Shown here piece after piece: positions 52,659 through 61,549 of a stretch of DNA of 64,000 nt (the first letter of the stretch is position 1; the number at the start of each line of letters is the position of its first letter). The stretch comes from CBFHWY01 sp965659675 (lineage in GTDB: Bacteria; Bacteroidota; Bacteroidia; Flavobacteriales_G; Salibacteraceae): NCBI GenBank assembly GCA_965659675.1, contig CBFHWY010000001.1:1-64000 (forward strand). The letters are read 5' to 3'. The notes beneath the pieces were generated by a model. That model ran no database searches, was not told where the DNA came from, and was given only the letters and a program-made list of their open reading frames with translations. Made by a program: the position numbers and the translations under genes.

Positions 52659-53705
52659 TTACGGCTTTCGAAATTTATTCAGTCGCTTTATGTCCAAGTC
52701 TTTTGGAATGGGCGCTTTATTTAGCATGTGATCGAGGAGGATATCCGCGCAGTAAGGAGCCAACATAACGGCCTTCGAACCCATACCATTTAGCACTCCC
52801 AGCTGCGGGTGGTCATCATGGAGACCAATGAAGGGACGACGATCATAGCTCGCAGGTCGAATGCCAACCAAATGATCAGTGGTCCTTGGGGACTCACCTA
52901 AAAACTTCGTGGCGGTTTCTTCTAACTCCTTTTTTGCCTCTTCATCTTTTGACAGCTCAGGCTTTTTCCAATCGTAGGTAGCGCCTAACCAATATTTTTC
53001 ATTTTCCGCCGGAGCGATGAAATGCCGCTTATTTACGGCAGCATTGATCGGCTTTTGAAGCTTCACCTTTAAAACATCCCCTTTGGCCGGATGAAACCGC
53101 AAGTGATCAAACCAGGGATTATTCTTTACGCCCAGTCCTTCGCAAAAGATGATGTTTTTGAAATGAATTTGTTCATCGCGAAGATTCACAGAATTAGTTG
53201 CAATATCAACTTTATCATGAGGAAAGCGAGTGTCGATGAACTTATCTTCCTCTTTGAGGCTTGATATCTGGGTACTCAGAAATTCCTGAACATTGATCTT
53301 TGCGCAGGCATTAACTTTTCCAAGGCCATTTGGTGCCGTGATATCAGCAAGGTCCTCAGCGAGCTCCAAAACTTCAGTATAGGCATCTTCGCCCATTCGT
53401 TCAAACCAGCGATTATATTCTTCTGTGTCCGCAAAGACACGGTACAACGGGATCTCAGTGAAGTGTTTGGGGATATGTCTTTCGTAGAATGTTTTGGAGT
53501 TCTTAAATACCTCAAGCCCCATCCAGCCAAAAACGGTTCGACGGAATGCCATAGGGTGAAAAAGACCAACAGCAACTGAGGATGAGTGGTTGTTTTTAGC
53601 TTGGTCGATGATCAGGCTATTCAAGCCCCTTTCTTTCGCCTTTAAATGGAGCACAGCTCCAGTGATACCATGGCCTACGATGATGAGGTCAAATTTCTTC
53701 ACCAC
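52659..53705 (-). CDS. FAD-dependent oxidoreductase (DAO family)
   Basis: A 348-residue protein with an N-terminal Rossmann fold (FDLIIVGHGITGAVLHLKAKERG; the GxGxxG is GHGITG) and a C-terminal GIRPASYDRRPFIGLHDDHPQLGVLNGMGSKAVMLAPYCA that matches the D-amino-acid-oxidase-like cap and FAD end. It probably oxidises an amine or amino acid; the substrate is unknown. The start is GTG at 53705 (a second GTG follows directly), 17 bases inside the serine hydrolase gene, so the two are linked. Confidence 0.88.
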   Translation of the reverse strand: MVKKFDLIIVGHGITGAVLHLKAKERGLNSLIIDQAKNNHSSSVAVGLFHPMAFRRTVFGWMGLEVFKNSKTFYERHIPKHFTEIPLYRVFADTEEYNRWFERMGEDAYTEVLELAEDLADITAPNGLGKVNACAKINVQEFLSTQISSLKEEDKFIDTRFPHDKVDIATNSVNLRDEQIHFKNIIFCEGLGVKNNPWFDHLRFHPAKGDVLKVKLQKPINAAVNKRHFIAPAENEKYWLGATYDWKKPELSKDEEAKKELEETATKFLGESPRTTDHLVGIRPASYDRRPFIGLHDDHPQLGVLNGMGSKAVMLAPYCADILLDHMLNKAPIPKDLDIKRLNKFRKP

Positions 53706-54846
53706 AGAGCATTAAGGCAGTTTCGATGTATTTAAAGCTATCTTCAGGATGGCCGTCAATCCGCGTTCGGGATCTCTTGAAGCCAAGCCGCACCACAACC
53801 ATATCTTCTTCGGGGATACAGAAAATGTATTGCCCGTTGATTCCTCTTGCATAGAAAACCTGGCGACCGGAGAATTCTCCCATCCACCATTGATAACCGT
53901 ATCGTTTGTTGTCAGCGCCGTCCTTTTCCTTCAGAGGGGCAGGCCTGGTGGCCATTTCAACGTAAGTGCTGTCGAGGATACTATTACCATTCCATCTGCC
54001 TTTATGGAGCATAAGTTTGCCTATTCGAGCAAAATCGCGTGCATTGGAATTAAAGCAGCAAAATGCTTTTTCATCTCCTCCTTCTCGATCCAAACTCCAT
54101 AAGGCGTCTCGTGAAGCACCGATCTGCGACCAGATCCTTTCTGAGAAATATTCGCTTAGGCTTTTGCCCGAAACAGCCTTGATCAAAAAGGCCAGACTTT
54201 GAGAATCGCCACTTTGATATTTAAAGATCTTTCCCGGTTCTTCGTCTACCTCATAATTCGAGATCAGTTTTTGCAGATCTGTCCCATAATTTGCTTTAGC
54301 TGCATAACCAAAAGGGTTCAGGTAAGATTCAGAATAATTCATCCCAGAGCTCATCGTAAGCATTTGACGGATCGTCACCCGGTCTTTTCCTTCTTCGTTG
54401 TAGAGATCCAAATACTTTGACATCGGGTCATCCAGGCTTTCAATGAGTCCTTCTTCAAGGGCTTTGCCTATGCACAGACTGACCAGGCTTTTTGCCATGC
54501 TGAAGGAATTACTCCAGGTGGTATCTGAGAATCCATCCCAATATTCCTCATAAACGATGCTATCATTTTGGATCACGAGATAAGCTCTCGTATCGAAGTT
54601 CTCCATATAATCTCTGGCACTCTTCGGTATTTCGCCTTTCATATAATTGCTGCTCAATGGCCAGGCATGGTATTTTCCAGCTTTGACCCTTCTGCCGGGG
54701 AAAGCTTTATACTCAAGAATGGATGGACTGACCCGACCCTTGAATACGGTCATTTCCAGAGTCTTGTAAAAATGCTGATTATCGGTAAGCCACAGCAACA
54801 GGGGCACAAGCGACAAAACAAGAAGAAGCTTCACTAACTTTCTCAC
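53689..54846 (-). CDS. Serine hydrolase of the class C beta-lactamase/esterase family
   Basis: A 385-residue protein starting at GTG with an N-terminal membrane helix or signal anchor (VKLLLVLSLVPLLLWL). The SxxK catalytic motif is SMAKSLVSL, the YxN-like motif is YQSGDSQSLAF (YSAN replaced by YQSG), and a late YGYQWWMG segment with ARGINGQYIFCIPEEDMVVV matches the family. Members are periplasmic esterases, D-alanyl peptidases or resistance enzymes. The substrate cannot be read from sequence. It is the first gene of the four-gene minus-strand set ending in mce. Confidence 0.88.
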   Translation of the reverse strand: MRKLVKLLLVLSLVPLLLWLTDNQHFYKTLEMTVFKGRVSPSILEYKAFPGRRVKAGKYHAWPLSSNYMKGEIPKSARDYMENFDTRAYLVIQNDSIVYEEYWDGFSDTTWSNSFSMAKSLVSLCIGKALEEGLIESLDDPMSKYLDLYNEEGKDRVTIRQMLTMSSGMNYSESYLNPFGYAAKANYGTDLQKLISNYEVDEEPGKIFKYQSGDSQSLAFLIKAVSGKSLSEYFSERIWSQIGASRDALWSLDREGGDEKAFCCFNSNARDFARIGKLMLHKGRWNGNSILDSTYVEMATRPAPLKEKDGADNKRYGYQWWMGEFSGRQVFYARGINGQYIFCIPEEDMVVVRLGFKRSRTRIDGHPEDSFKYIETALMLCGEEI

Positions 54847-54939
54847 AAGGTAAAGATAGCAGAGTAAAAAATAGAGAGCAGTTCTGAGCTTTCATGTTTA
54901 GCTTTGTGAAGCAAGCATTCATTACTTTGCAAAGTTCAA

Positions 54940-56466
54940 ATGCAGATCAAAAGAAACTCACCCGATCTATTTAAGATACTCTTCGATTCAGCTGGGGAGG
55001 GACTCATTCTCCTCGACGAAAATGGACAGATCATTTTAACAAACCCCAGGCTTAAGGAGCTTTTTGGTTATGATGAGGAAGAGTTGATCGGAGAAAAAAT
55101 CGAGATCCTTGTTCCAGAGCGTTTCAAAGAAAAACACAAAGGTCATCGGGGTGGCTATATGAAGCAACCTGAAAAGCGGAGTATGGGAGCAAATCTTGAT
55201 CTCTGGGGAATGAAAAAGAGTGGAGAGGAATTTCCACTTGAAGTAAGCTTAAATCATTTTGTTGCAGACGAAGAGCGTTTTGTCATGGCGCTGGTTACAG
55301 ATGTAACCATCAGAAAGAAAGCTGAAGATAAACTTCGAGACATGAATACGAAGTTGGAGGAAATGGTAGATGAGCGTACCAAGGAGCTTCGACAAAGTCA
55401 GATCCTGTACAGTACGATCGCACGAAAATTCCCCAATGGTACGATCAACATATTTGATCGGGATCTTAATTATGTCTTTGTTGAGGGAGAAGGGCTCTAT
55501 AACCTTGGGATCACCAGTGAGCTATTGGTTGGAACATCCTACCTCGACCGTGTTCCAAGGGAGGTAAAGGAAGACATTCGTAAAAAGCTGAAGACTGTTC
55601 TTAAGGGGCGCAACCAAAGTTTTGAACTGAGTATCGGACAGCGTTTCTATCTGATGAACGCAGTTGGACTCAAAAATGAGAAAGGGATCATCGACCGAAT
55701 TCTCCTGGTTGAGCAAAACATTACCAATCAAAAGAAAGCAGAGGAAGATATTCGTCTTGCTTTGTCAAAAGAGCAGGAATTGGGTGAGTTGAAGTCTCGC
55801 TTTGTTTCAATGGCTTCTCATGAATTTAGAACCCCATTGAGCACCGTACTTTCATCCGCAAACCTTCTCGAAAAGTACCTGGATATTGAAGACAGTAGGG
55901 AGAAGCAGGACAAGCATATTCGACGTATAAGGTCTTCGGTGAGAAACCTGACCAACATTCTGAATGACTTTTTATCGCTAGATAAGTTGCAGGAAGGTAA
56001 AGTGGTAGCTCACCCAAGCAACTGGGATGTTGAGGAGCTTAGTGCTGATATTGTGGAACAAATGTCGGAGGTCAAAAAAGAAGAGCAGTTGATCACATAC
56101 GAGCATAAGTCGAAACAGCGAGAAGTATACATGGATCAGAATGTTTTCAGAAACATCCTGATCAATTTACTTTCAAATGCAATCAAATATTCAAATGAAG
56201 GACAAGAGGTCAGAGCCTGTACTTTGATCAAGCAAAACAGATTATACCTTGAAGTGCACGACAAGGGAATTGGTATTCCGAAGGAAGAGCAGAAACATAT
56301 GTTCGAGCGATTCTTTAGGGCAAAGAACGCGGTAAACCTCGATGGAACTGGACTGGGCTTGAATATCGTTCATAAATACCTGGAGCTTTTAGGTGGAAAA
56401 ATTACTTTTGATAGCGAAGAGGGAAAAGGCACTAATTTTAAGGTATCGATACCACTAAAACAGTAG
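54940..56466 (+). CDS. PAS-domain sensor histidine kinase (cytosolic)
   Basis: A 508-residue kinase without membrane segments. PAS 1 covers residues about 9-122 (LLDENGQIILTNPRLKELFGY), a coiled stretch follows at 123-155, PAS 2 covers about 156-265, and the kinase core is last. The phosphoacceptor is H294 in SMASHEFRTPLS. The N box is NILINLLSNAIKYS, G1 is VHDKGIGIPKEE, F is FERFFR and G2 is GTGLGLNIVHKY. It probably senses an internal signal such as redox state, oxygen or a small ligand; no haem or flavin site is evident. The start codon follows a 12-bp palindrome ACTTTGCAAAGT. The receiver-Crp gene begins four bases after its stop, so they are a two-component pair. Confidence 0.95.
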   Translation: MQIKRNSPDLFKILFDSAGEGLILLDENGQIILTNPRLKELFGYDEEELIGEKIEILVPERFKEKHKGHRGGYMKQPEKRSMGANLDLWGMKKSGEEFPLEVSLNHFVADEERFVMALVTDVTIRKKAEDKLRDMNTKLEEMVDERTKELRQSQILYSTIARKFPNGTINIFDRDLNYVFVEGEGLYNLGITSELLVGTSYLDRVPREVKEDIRKKLKTVLKGRNQSFELSIGQRFYLMNAVGLKNEKGIIDRILLVEQNITNQKKAEEDIRLALSKEQELGELKSRFVSMASHEFRTPLSTVLSSANLLEKYLDIEDSREKQDKHIRRIRSSVRNLTNILNDFLSLDKLQEGKVVAHPSNWDVEELSADIVEQMSEVKKEEQLITYEHKSKQREVYMDQNVFRNILINLLSNAIKYSNEGQEVRACTLIKQNRLYLEVHDKGIGIPKEEQKHMFERFFRAKNAVNLDGTGLGLNIVHKYLELLGGKITFDSEEGKGTNFKVSIPLKQ

Positions 56467-56470
56467 AAAC

Positions 56471-57538
56471 GTGAGAAGTAAGATTCTTTTGATCGAAGAC
56501 AATCGGGAAATGCGTGAGAACACCGCTGAAATACTGGAGCTCGCCAATTATGAGATACTCACGGCTGAAAACGGCAAAAAAGGGATCTCAATTGCGAAAT
56601 CTGAAAAGCCTGAACTGATCATCTGCGATATCATGATGCCGGAGCTCGATGGCTATCAGGTGCTCTACATCCTCTCCAAAGACCCCAATACTTCTACAAT
56701 CCCCTTCATTTTTCTAACTGCAAAAGCAGATAAGAAGGACATGAGAAAAGGAATGAATTTGGGAGCAGACGACTATCTTACTAAGCCATTTGAGGAGATG
56801 GAATTGCTTGACGCGATAGAGAGTCGCTTGAAAAAGAAAAAGAGCATAGACCTGGAGTTTGAACATAACCTCGAATCCCTGAACAACTTCATGGACAAGG
56901 CCAGGGGGATGAACGAGCTTGATGAGTTGTCAAAGAACCGAAAGATAAAGACCTACAAAAAGAAGCAGATCATCTATCGGGAAGATGAATATCCCAACGC
57001 ACTCTACTTTATCTCAAAAGGAAAAGTGGTTGAATCAAAGATGGATCAAAATGCCAAGGAACTGATCACTGAACTTTACAACGAAGGTGATTTTCTTGGA
57101 TACCTTCCGCTGCTTCAGGAATCACAATATAAGGAAAGTGCAACTGCGGTGGAAGACACAGAGCTGGCTGTTATTCCTCGTGACGACTTTTTACACTTGG
57201 TTAGAAACAACCGCGATGTTTCCGCAAAATTCATCAAAATGTTATCGAAAAACATTTTGGAGAAAGAAGAGCGCTTGCTTAGACTGGCTTATGGCTCAGT
57301 AAGAGAGCGTGTGGCAGGGGCATTACTGCAGCTACATGCGAGGTATAATCGTGAAGAGGAGGGAAAATTCTCTATTTCTTTTTCCAGGGAGGACCTCGCT
57401 GGAATAGTTGGAACGGCTACAGAGTCTTTGATCAGAACACTTAGCGACTTTAAGGATGAAGGACTGATTGAGTCAAAAGGCAGAGAGATCAGGCTGCTTG
57501 AGATCAACAAGCTCAAAAAGATCGCAGGCGAGCTTTAG
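56471..57538 (+). CDS. Response regulator fused to a Crp-family DNA-binding regulator
   Basis: A 355-residue protein starting at GTG. Residues about 4-120 are a receiver domain with the phospho-acceptor D53 in IICDIMMPELDG and the conserved Lys in YLTKPF. Residues about 160-270 are a cyclic-nucleotide-binding-like fold without the Fnr Fe-S cysteines or an obvious cAMP-binding arginine. Residues about 285-345 are a Crp-type winged helix (FSREDLAGIVGTATESLIRTL). The domain order receiver-effector-HTH is unusual compared with OmpR or NarL regulators. The partner is the kinase just upstream. It probably controls the metabolic genes that follow. Confidence 0.93.
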   Translation: MRSKILLIEDNREMRENTAEILELANYEILTAENGKKGISIAKSEKPELIICDIMMPELDGYQVLYILSKDPNTSTIPFIFLTAKADKKDMRKGMNLGADDYLTKPFEEMELLDAIESRLKKKKSIDLEFEHNLESLNNFMDKARGMNELDELSKNRKIKTYKKKQIIYREDEYPNALYFISKGKVVESKMDQNAKELITELYNEGDFLGYLPLLQESQYKESATAVEDTELAVIPRDDFLHLVRNNRDVSAKFIKMLSKNILEKEERLLRLAYGSVRERVAGALLQLHARYNREEEGKFSISFSREDLAGIVGTATESLIRTLSDFKDEGLIESKGREIRLLEINKLKKIAGEL

Positions 57539-58509
57539 GACGAAGTGATATCGAGTGCTTCAAGAAAGTCGAGGTCTAGTTTTTTTCTGCCCTTAAAGAC
57601 TTCATTCAGGTCAACCATACAATACCTGTTCTTTACAATGGCGGTCATTTTATGACTGCTGCCAGACCTTATTTCCTCCACCGCCAAATTTCCAAACCTT
57701 GTGGCAAGTAGCCTATCAAATGCACTTGGCGCGCCGCCACGCTGAATGTGGCCCAGGACAGTCACCTTGATCTCATAACCGAGATTTTGACTTCTTACAT
57801 ACTCAGCAACCTGGAAGGCGTCTCCAGCATCGTCACCTTCAGCTACCACAACCAGCATGCTTTCCTTTTTACGATCCCAGCCTTTTTTCAGCTTCTGGAT
57901 GAGTTTCTCCATTTGTGTTTTTTCTTCTGGGACAAGGATGGCTTCAGCTCCACCTCCAACTCCAGCGGCCAGGGCGATATGGCCGGCATATCTACCCATC
58001 ACCTCAACAAAAAACAAGCGCTTATGGGAATGGGCAGTATCTCGGATCCTGTCAATGGCTTCAATTGCTGTGTTCACTGCTGAATCAAAACCCAGGGTAA
58101 ATTCAGTACCGTTGATATCGTTGTCAATTGTACCGGGGATTCCAATGATCTGAATATCGACAAGTTCAGCGAACGCAATTAAGCCCTTGTAGGTTCCGTC
58201 GCCACCTATACCTATCAAAGCATCAATTTGTAGGGCCTCTACAACGGCCTTGGCTGTTTTCCTGCCTTCTTGTGTGCGGAAGCGTTCAGACCTTGAGGAG
58301 CCTAAAAAAGTGCCTCCTCGATTGATTAATCCGCTCACCGATTCTGGCGATAACTCTTCATAGTCACCATCGATCAAACCCTCGTAGCCATTCCTGAACC
58401 CAATACAGCGTATACCATAATGGTGACAACTCCTCACCACAGATCTAATGCAGGCATTCATGCCTGGCGCATCTCCTCCGGAGGTAAAAACACCTATTTT
58501 CTTTATCAT
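57535..58509 (-). CDS. pfkA: 6-phosphofructokinase (ATP-dependent)
   Basis: Phosphorylates fructose-6-phosphate to fructose-1,6-bisphosphate. The 324-residue protein shows GVFTSGGDAPGMNACIR (ATP loop), GIGGDGTYKG, PGTIDNDINGTE with the catalytic Asp, and VEVMGRYAGHIAL. All are typical of the bacterial allosteric PfkA. It is encoded on the opposite strand from the kinase and regulator, converging on the regulator with a four-base overlap. Upstream it faces the first unknown gene of the stress block, with which it may share control. Confidence 0.97.
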   Translation of the reverse strand: MIKKIGVFTSGGDAPGMNACIRSVVRSCHHYGIRCIGFRNGYEGLIDGDYEELSPESVSGLINRGGTFLGSSRSERFRTQEGRKTAKAVVEALQIDALIGIGGDGTYKGLIAFAELVDIQIIGIPGTIDNDINGTEFTLGFDSAVNTAIEAIDRIRDTAHSHKRLFFVEVMGRYAGHIALAAGVGGGAEAILVPEEKTQMEKLIQKLKKGWDRKKESMLVVVAEGDDAGDAFQVAEYVRSQNLGYEIKVTVLGHIQRGGAPSAFDRLLATRFGNLAVEEIRSGSSHKMTAIVKNRYCMVDLNEVFKGRKKLDLDFLEALDITSS

Positions 58510-58644
58510 ATCTGACGAAAATCACTATTTGCCTTGAGCTTGGTCATATACTTCTTCGCGTGAAGACCAACCTTTGCATTCTCGACTGAAAACTACAAAC
58601 AAAACCAGACCCATGCGTTTGGGAATCATTAAAAGTAAAACGAA

Positions 58645-59019
58645 ATGGAGATCTTAATTGAAGGAAAGGAGACCGTTGGTGAGGTAAAGGAGCAGTTTCA
58701 AAAGGCATACCCTATGTTAAAGCTGGAATTCTTCCACCATGAACACAAAAAAGGAGAGGGTAGCCCCTTGAGTGATAAGATCAATGATGAGGTGATTTTA
58801 GACGATGCAAGAGCATCCCATGCGGAGGGCAAATTGGATTTTAACCCAAGCACGGTCATTGCTGACCTTGAGTCTAAATTCCACGATAGCTTTGGACTTA
58901 ATGTTCAGGTATTCAGAAAATCAGGAAACATCTGGTTGGAGATCATATCAACGGATAACCGCACCTTGAAAGAAGAAAATGATTGGGCTGAGGAAATGTC
59001 TCATCCAGCAGAAGATTAA
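58645..59019 (+). CDS. Conserved-looking protein of unknown function
   Basis: I do not recognise a named domain in this 124-residue protein. It looks soluble and has mixed charge. An N-terminal half (MEILIEGKETVGEVKEQFQK, then KLEFFHHEHKK) precedes a C-terminal half with LESKFHDSFGLNVQVFRKSGNIWLE. The FGLNVQVFRKSGNxWLE core suggests a compact alpha-beta fold, and I recall it beside Crp-type regulators and Usp genes in other Bacteroidota; this is memory, not a search. It begins the plus-strand set that continues with the next unknown protein, the dehydrogenase and the stress proteins. Confidence 0.6.
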   Translation: MEILIEGKETVGEVKEQFQKAYPMLKLEFFHHEHKKGEGSPLSDKINDEVILDDARASHAEGKLDFNPSTVIADLESKFHDSFGLNVQVFRKSGNIWLEIISTDNRTLKEENDWAEEMSHPAED

Positions 59020-59041
59020 TTAACGATAAATACCAGAATAA

Positions 59042-59446
59042 ATGCACACAATCAATATACCGAAAGATCAAAGAAGATACATGAGTGACCTGCACTTTGA
59101 GCATATGCAGTGGAACAATCAGCTCGGTTTCTTTCGTCAGGAATTGGAGATCTTCAAATCAAGATTAGAGGAGATCGTAGATAGAAATACGCATCAGGAA
59201 GTTCTTAGCCAGGCTGAACACTTTCAAAACAACTTCATCCTGCAAAATGAGCAAATTGACACCTTGCTACACGATATCAAAATGCACGAGGAGGAACTTG
59301 TTCAGTATGCTAAAGATCACCCATTGGGTGTAGAACATACGTATTTTGAGAACCACAGTGGTCTTGAAGAAAGAATGGAAAGCTTCAAAAAGATCTACGC
59401 TGACTTAAAAGAAGAATTTCAACGCTACCTGGCTAAGTGGATGTAA
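59042..59446 (+). CDS. Helical protein of unknown function
   Basis: A 134-residue protein, almost entirely helical: HFEHMQWNNQLGFFRQELEIFKSRLEEIVDRN followed by VLSQAEHFQNNFILQNEQIDTLLHDIK. It looks like a pair of long helices forming an antiparallel bundle, without membrane segments or cysteine clusters. I recall relatives beside Usp genes in Bacteroidota but cannot name a family. Its stop codon overlaps the start of the dehydrogenase gene (TAATG), suggesting coupled expression. Confidence 0.6.
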   Translation: MHTINIPKDQRRYMSDLHFEHMQWNNQLGFFRQELEIFKSRLEEIVDRNTHQEVLSQAEHFQNNFILQNEQIDTLLHDIKMHEEELVQYAKDHPLGVEHTYFENHSGLEERMESFKKIYADLKEEFQRYLAKWM

Positions 59447-60393
59447 TGCCAAGCAAGGGCTTAAATATCAGCATACTTGGTTTCGGAAATGTAGGCCGAA
59501 ACATCGCTAGTCAGCTTGTCTTCGAAGGGCATAGTATCAATCTGAACTGTCTGGACGTTGATGAGAATAAGTGGGGTGCTTTCCTCGATATAGAACAGGC
59601 GAGTCTGGTCAACAAAAAGGTCAAAATGACCTGGAATGACCAGCAAGCCTTTCTCAATGCCGATTTTATCATACACACGGCAGGCGGGCATATCCCCCCG
59701 GGTGGAGATCGATTGGCTGTGGCGGGATCATCCATCAATATGATCTACGAAGCTTACAACGATAAACAGTTTTCCAAAAACACCAAAGTAGTTGTGGTTT
59801 CTAACCCCGTGGATATTTCGGCTTACTTCATTCAGAAATACTCGGAAATCCCATCGGACAACATCTACGGTCTAGGAACCTTAGTGGATGCTATCCGAAT
59901 GGAATATTTCATCTCAAAAAAATGCAAGGTAAACCCAACCGAGGTAAAAGCCTGGGCTCTTGGTGAGCACGGCAAACATCTGGTACCGATCCTGTCACAC
60001 ACACTTGTTGAAGGAACGGATATCAGAAGGGTGCTGAGCCATGAAGAGATCGAGGCTTGTGTTGACGATACGATTTCAACGCCAGCGGTGATCAGACAAA
60101 CTCAAACAGCATCGGTCTTTCTGGCTGCCAGTGCTTCGATCTTTCTTGTTAAATCACTGTTGAATCCAAAGGATGAAGTCTTTCCACTTTCCGTTTTACT
60201 AAACGAAGAGAATAAGAAGCTACTCAAGGTAAAGAACATCTTTTTAAGCGTTCCGGTGAAAGTGAGTAAACACGGCATCAACCAATTACTTGACTTTGAT
60301 ATTGAGAAAGATGAGCTGAAGGACTTAAGGGTTTCGGCTAAAGTGATTGAAAGAACCATAAAACTTTATGAGGAAATCTATCAACCTGACTAA
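59446..60393 (+). CDS. Lactate/malate dehydrogenase-family protein with atypical specificity loop
   Basis: A 315-residue NAD-dependent 2-hydroxyacid dehydrogenase. The ATG at 59446 overlaps the upstream stop; a GTG three codons earlier is less likely. The NAD loop is LGFGNVGRN (11-19). The catalytic residues are present: R89, D148 and R151 in VDAIRMEYF, and H175 in GEHGKH. In the specificity loop HTAGGHIPPGGDR, the residue that is Gln in lactate and Arg in malate dehydrogenases is Ile83, so neither label is safe. A hydrophobic 2-hydroxyacid substrate is a reasonable inference. It lies in the block with the stress proteins and is followed by a terminator. Confidence 0.87.
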   Translation: MPSKGLNISILGFGNVGRNIASQLVFEGHSINLNCLDVDENKWGAFLDIEQASLVNKKVKMTWNDQQAFLNADFIIHTAGGHIPPGGDRLAVAGSSINMIYEAYNDKQFSKNTKVVVVSNPVDISAYFIQKYSEIPSDNIYGLGTLVDAIRMEYFISKKCKVNPTEVKAWALGEHGKHLVPILSHTLVEGTDIRRVLSHEEIEACVDDTISTPAVIRQTQTASVFLAASASIFLVKSLLNPKDEVFPLSVLLNEENKKLLKVKNIFLSVPVKVSKHGINQLLDFDIEKDELKDLRVSAKVIERTIKLYEEIYQPD

Positions 60394-60438
60394 AATCAGT
60401 TTTTATGATGATAGCCTTCATTTACTTTGAAACTAACT

Positions 60439-60466
60439 AGCGTGACCTTCGTCTCACGCTTTTTTT
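60439..60466 (+). terminator. Intrinsic terminator after the dehydrogenase gene
   Basis: AGCGTGA (60439-60445) pairs with TCACGCT (60454-60460) around a short loop, and a run of T follows to 60466. It separates the dehydrogenase from the first Usp gene and shows that the Usp start must be the ATG at 60472. Confidence 0.85.
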
Positions 60467-60471
60467 CTGCT

Positions 60472-61350
60472 ATGCTAAAAAGAATACTAGTTCCAACGGA
60501 CTTTTCCAAACCTGCGCGCTTCGCATCCGAGGCGGCTGCAGACATTGCCCGTAAGTGTGGGGCAGAGGTTCACGTTGTGTATGTGGTTGACTTTCCCATG
60601 CATGACCCCAACTGGACATCAGAAGCAAAAGAAGATGTTCCAGCGGGTCTGTTTATCGCGAAGAAGATAAATGAGCGCATGGACAAGTATGCGAAGAGGG
60701 ATTACCTGCATGACCTCGATGTAACAACTCATGTTGTGGAATCTGACAACGTGTATGGAAGTATTGTAGAGCAGGCGGATAAGATGGACGCTGATCTTAT
60801 CGTCATGGGCTCCCACTCAAGATCATTGCTGAATAAGTACCTCATCGGTTCCAACACTGATCGAGTCATTCGTCTGGCAAATTGCCCAGTCCTAAGCGTA
60901 AAAGAGGAGATAAAGGATTTCGACATCAAACACATTGCCTTTGCATCCAACTTCTACGGTGAATCATATACGGTATTTGAAAAGCTCTTGAAATTCTCTA
61001 AGGTATTTGATGCGAAGATCCATTTGGTAAAGGTGATCACCCCAAGTCATTTTGAGCCTACATATGTGAGCCAGAAGTTGATGGATGACTTTGCCAACAA
61101 ATTTGAGTTAGAGAATTTCAGCATGAATACCTACAATGATGAGAAGATCGAAAATGGAATCAACCGTTTCGCATCGGAGGTTGATGCGGATCTTATTGCA
61201 ATAGAAACACATGGTGGAAGCAGTATCGTTCAACTGATTTCCGGAAGCGTATCTGAGAGTGTATTGGAAAGAACGAACCTGCCAGTGCTAACCATAAAGA
61301 TCAAAGATGAACCTGTTTCAACGAAAGGAATCTTTCCCGAGTTGAGATAA
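60472..61350 (+). CDS. Universal stress protein, tandem UspA domains
   Basis: A 292-residue protein with two UspA domains. Domain 1 opens with KRILVPTDFSKPARFASEAA and has an ATP-binding-type GSHSRSLLNKYLIGSNTDRVIRL loop. Domain 2 begins about residue 148 (IKHIAFASNF) and ends in ISGSVSESVLERTNLPVLTIKI. Usp proteins accumulate in starvation, hypoxia or oxidative stress, and the tandem form is common in Bacteroidota. I choose the ATG at 60472; a TTG 15 codons upstream lies before the terminator. A second Usp gene follows after a small membrane protein. Confidence 0.93.
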   Translation: MLKRILVPTDFSKPARFASEAAADIARKCGAEVHVVYVVDFPMHDPNWTSEAKEDVPAGLFIAKKINERMDKYAKRDYLHDLDVTTHVVESDNVYGSIVEQADKMDADLIVMGSHSRSLLNKYLIGSNTDRVIRLANCPVLSVKEEIKDFDIKHIAFASNFYGESYTVFEKLLKFSKVFDAKIHLVKVITPSHFEPTYVSQKLMDDFANKFELENFSMNTYNDEKIENGINRFASEVDADLIAIETHGGSSIVQLISGSVSESVLERTNLPVLTIKIKDEPVSTKGIFPELR

Positions 61351-61363
61351 AAACCAGACCATT

Positions 61364-61531
61364 ATGAACGGAAAACAAATACTAAAATATCTTTTGTTCA
61401 TTATCGCCTTTATCGTGCCCTTAAGAGTTACTTTCAGCTCAGAAGAGCCCGGTTTAATTGAGCTAGCCGCCTTAGTAGCTGGCCTTGTGCTCATTGGAAT
61501 TGCTAGCGTTATTGATACAAAAAAGGTTTAA
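61364..61531 (+). CDS. Small two-helix membrane protein
   Basis: A 55-residue open frame from the ATG at 61364 to the TAA at 61531, 13 bases after the first Usp stop and 18 bases before the second Usp start. Its translation has two hydrophobic segments: YLLFIIAFIVPLRVTF at about 9-24 and LAALVAGLVLIGIASVI at about 35-51. It is too short for most gene finders. The spacing, frame and composition make it a plausible gene. The function is unknown; position suggests a membrane partner of the Usp proteins. Confidence 0.6.
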   Translation: MNGKQILKYLLFIIAFIVPLRVTFSSEEPGLIELAALVAGLVLIGIASVIDTKKV

Positions 61532-61549
61532 TCCTAATTCAGGACCCGA

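Noticed and set aside
58513..58524. TGA-N6-TCA as a Crp/Fnr-type operator upstream of pfkA
   Set aside because: The match is only six defined bases and adjoins the pfkA start codon; chance occurrence is too likely without binding data.
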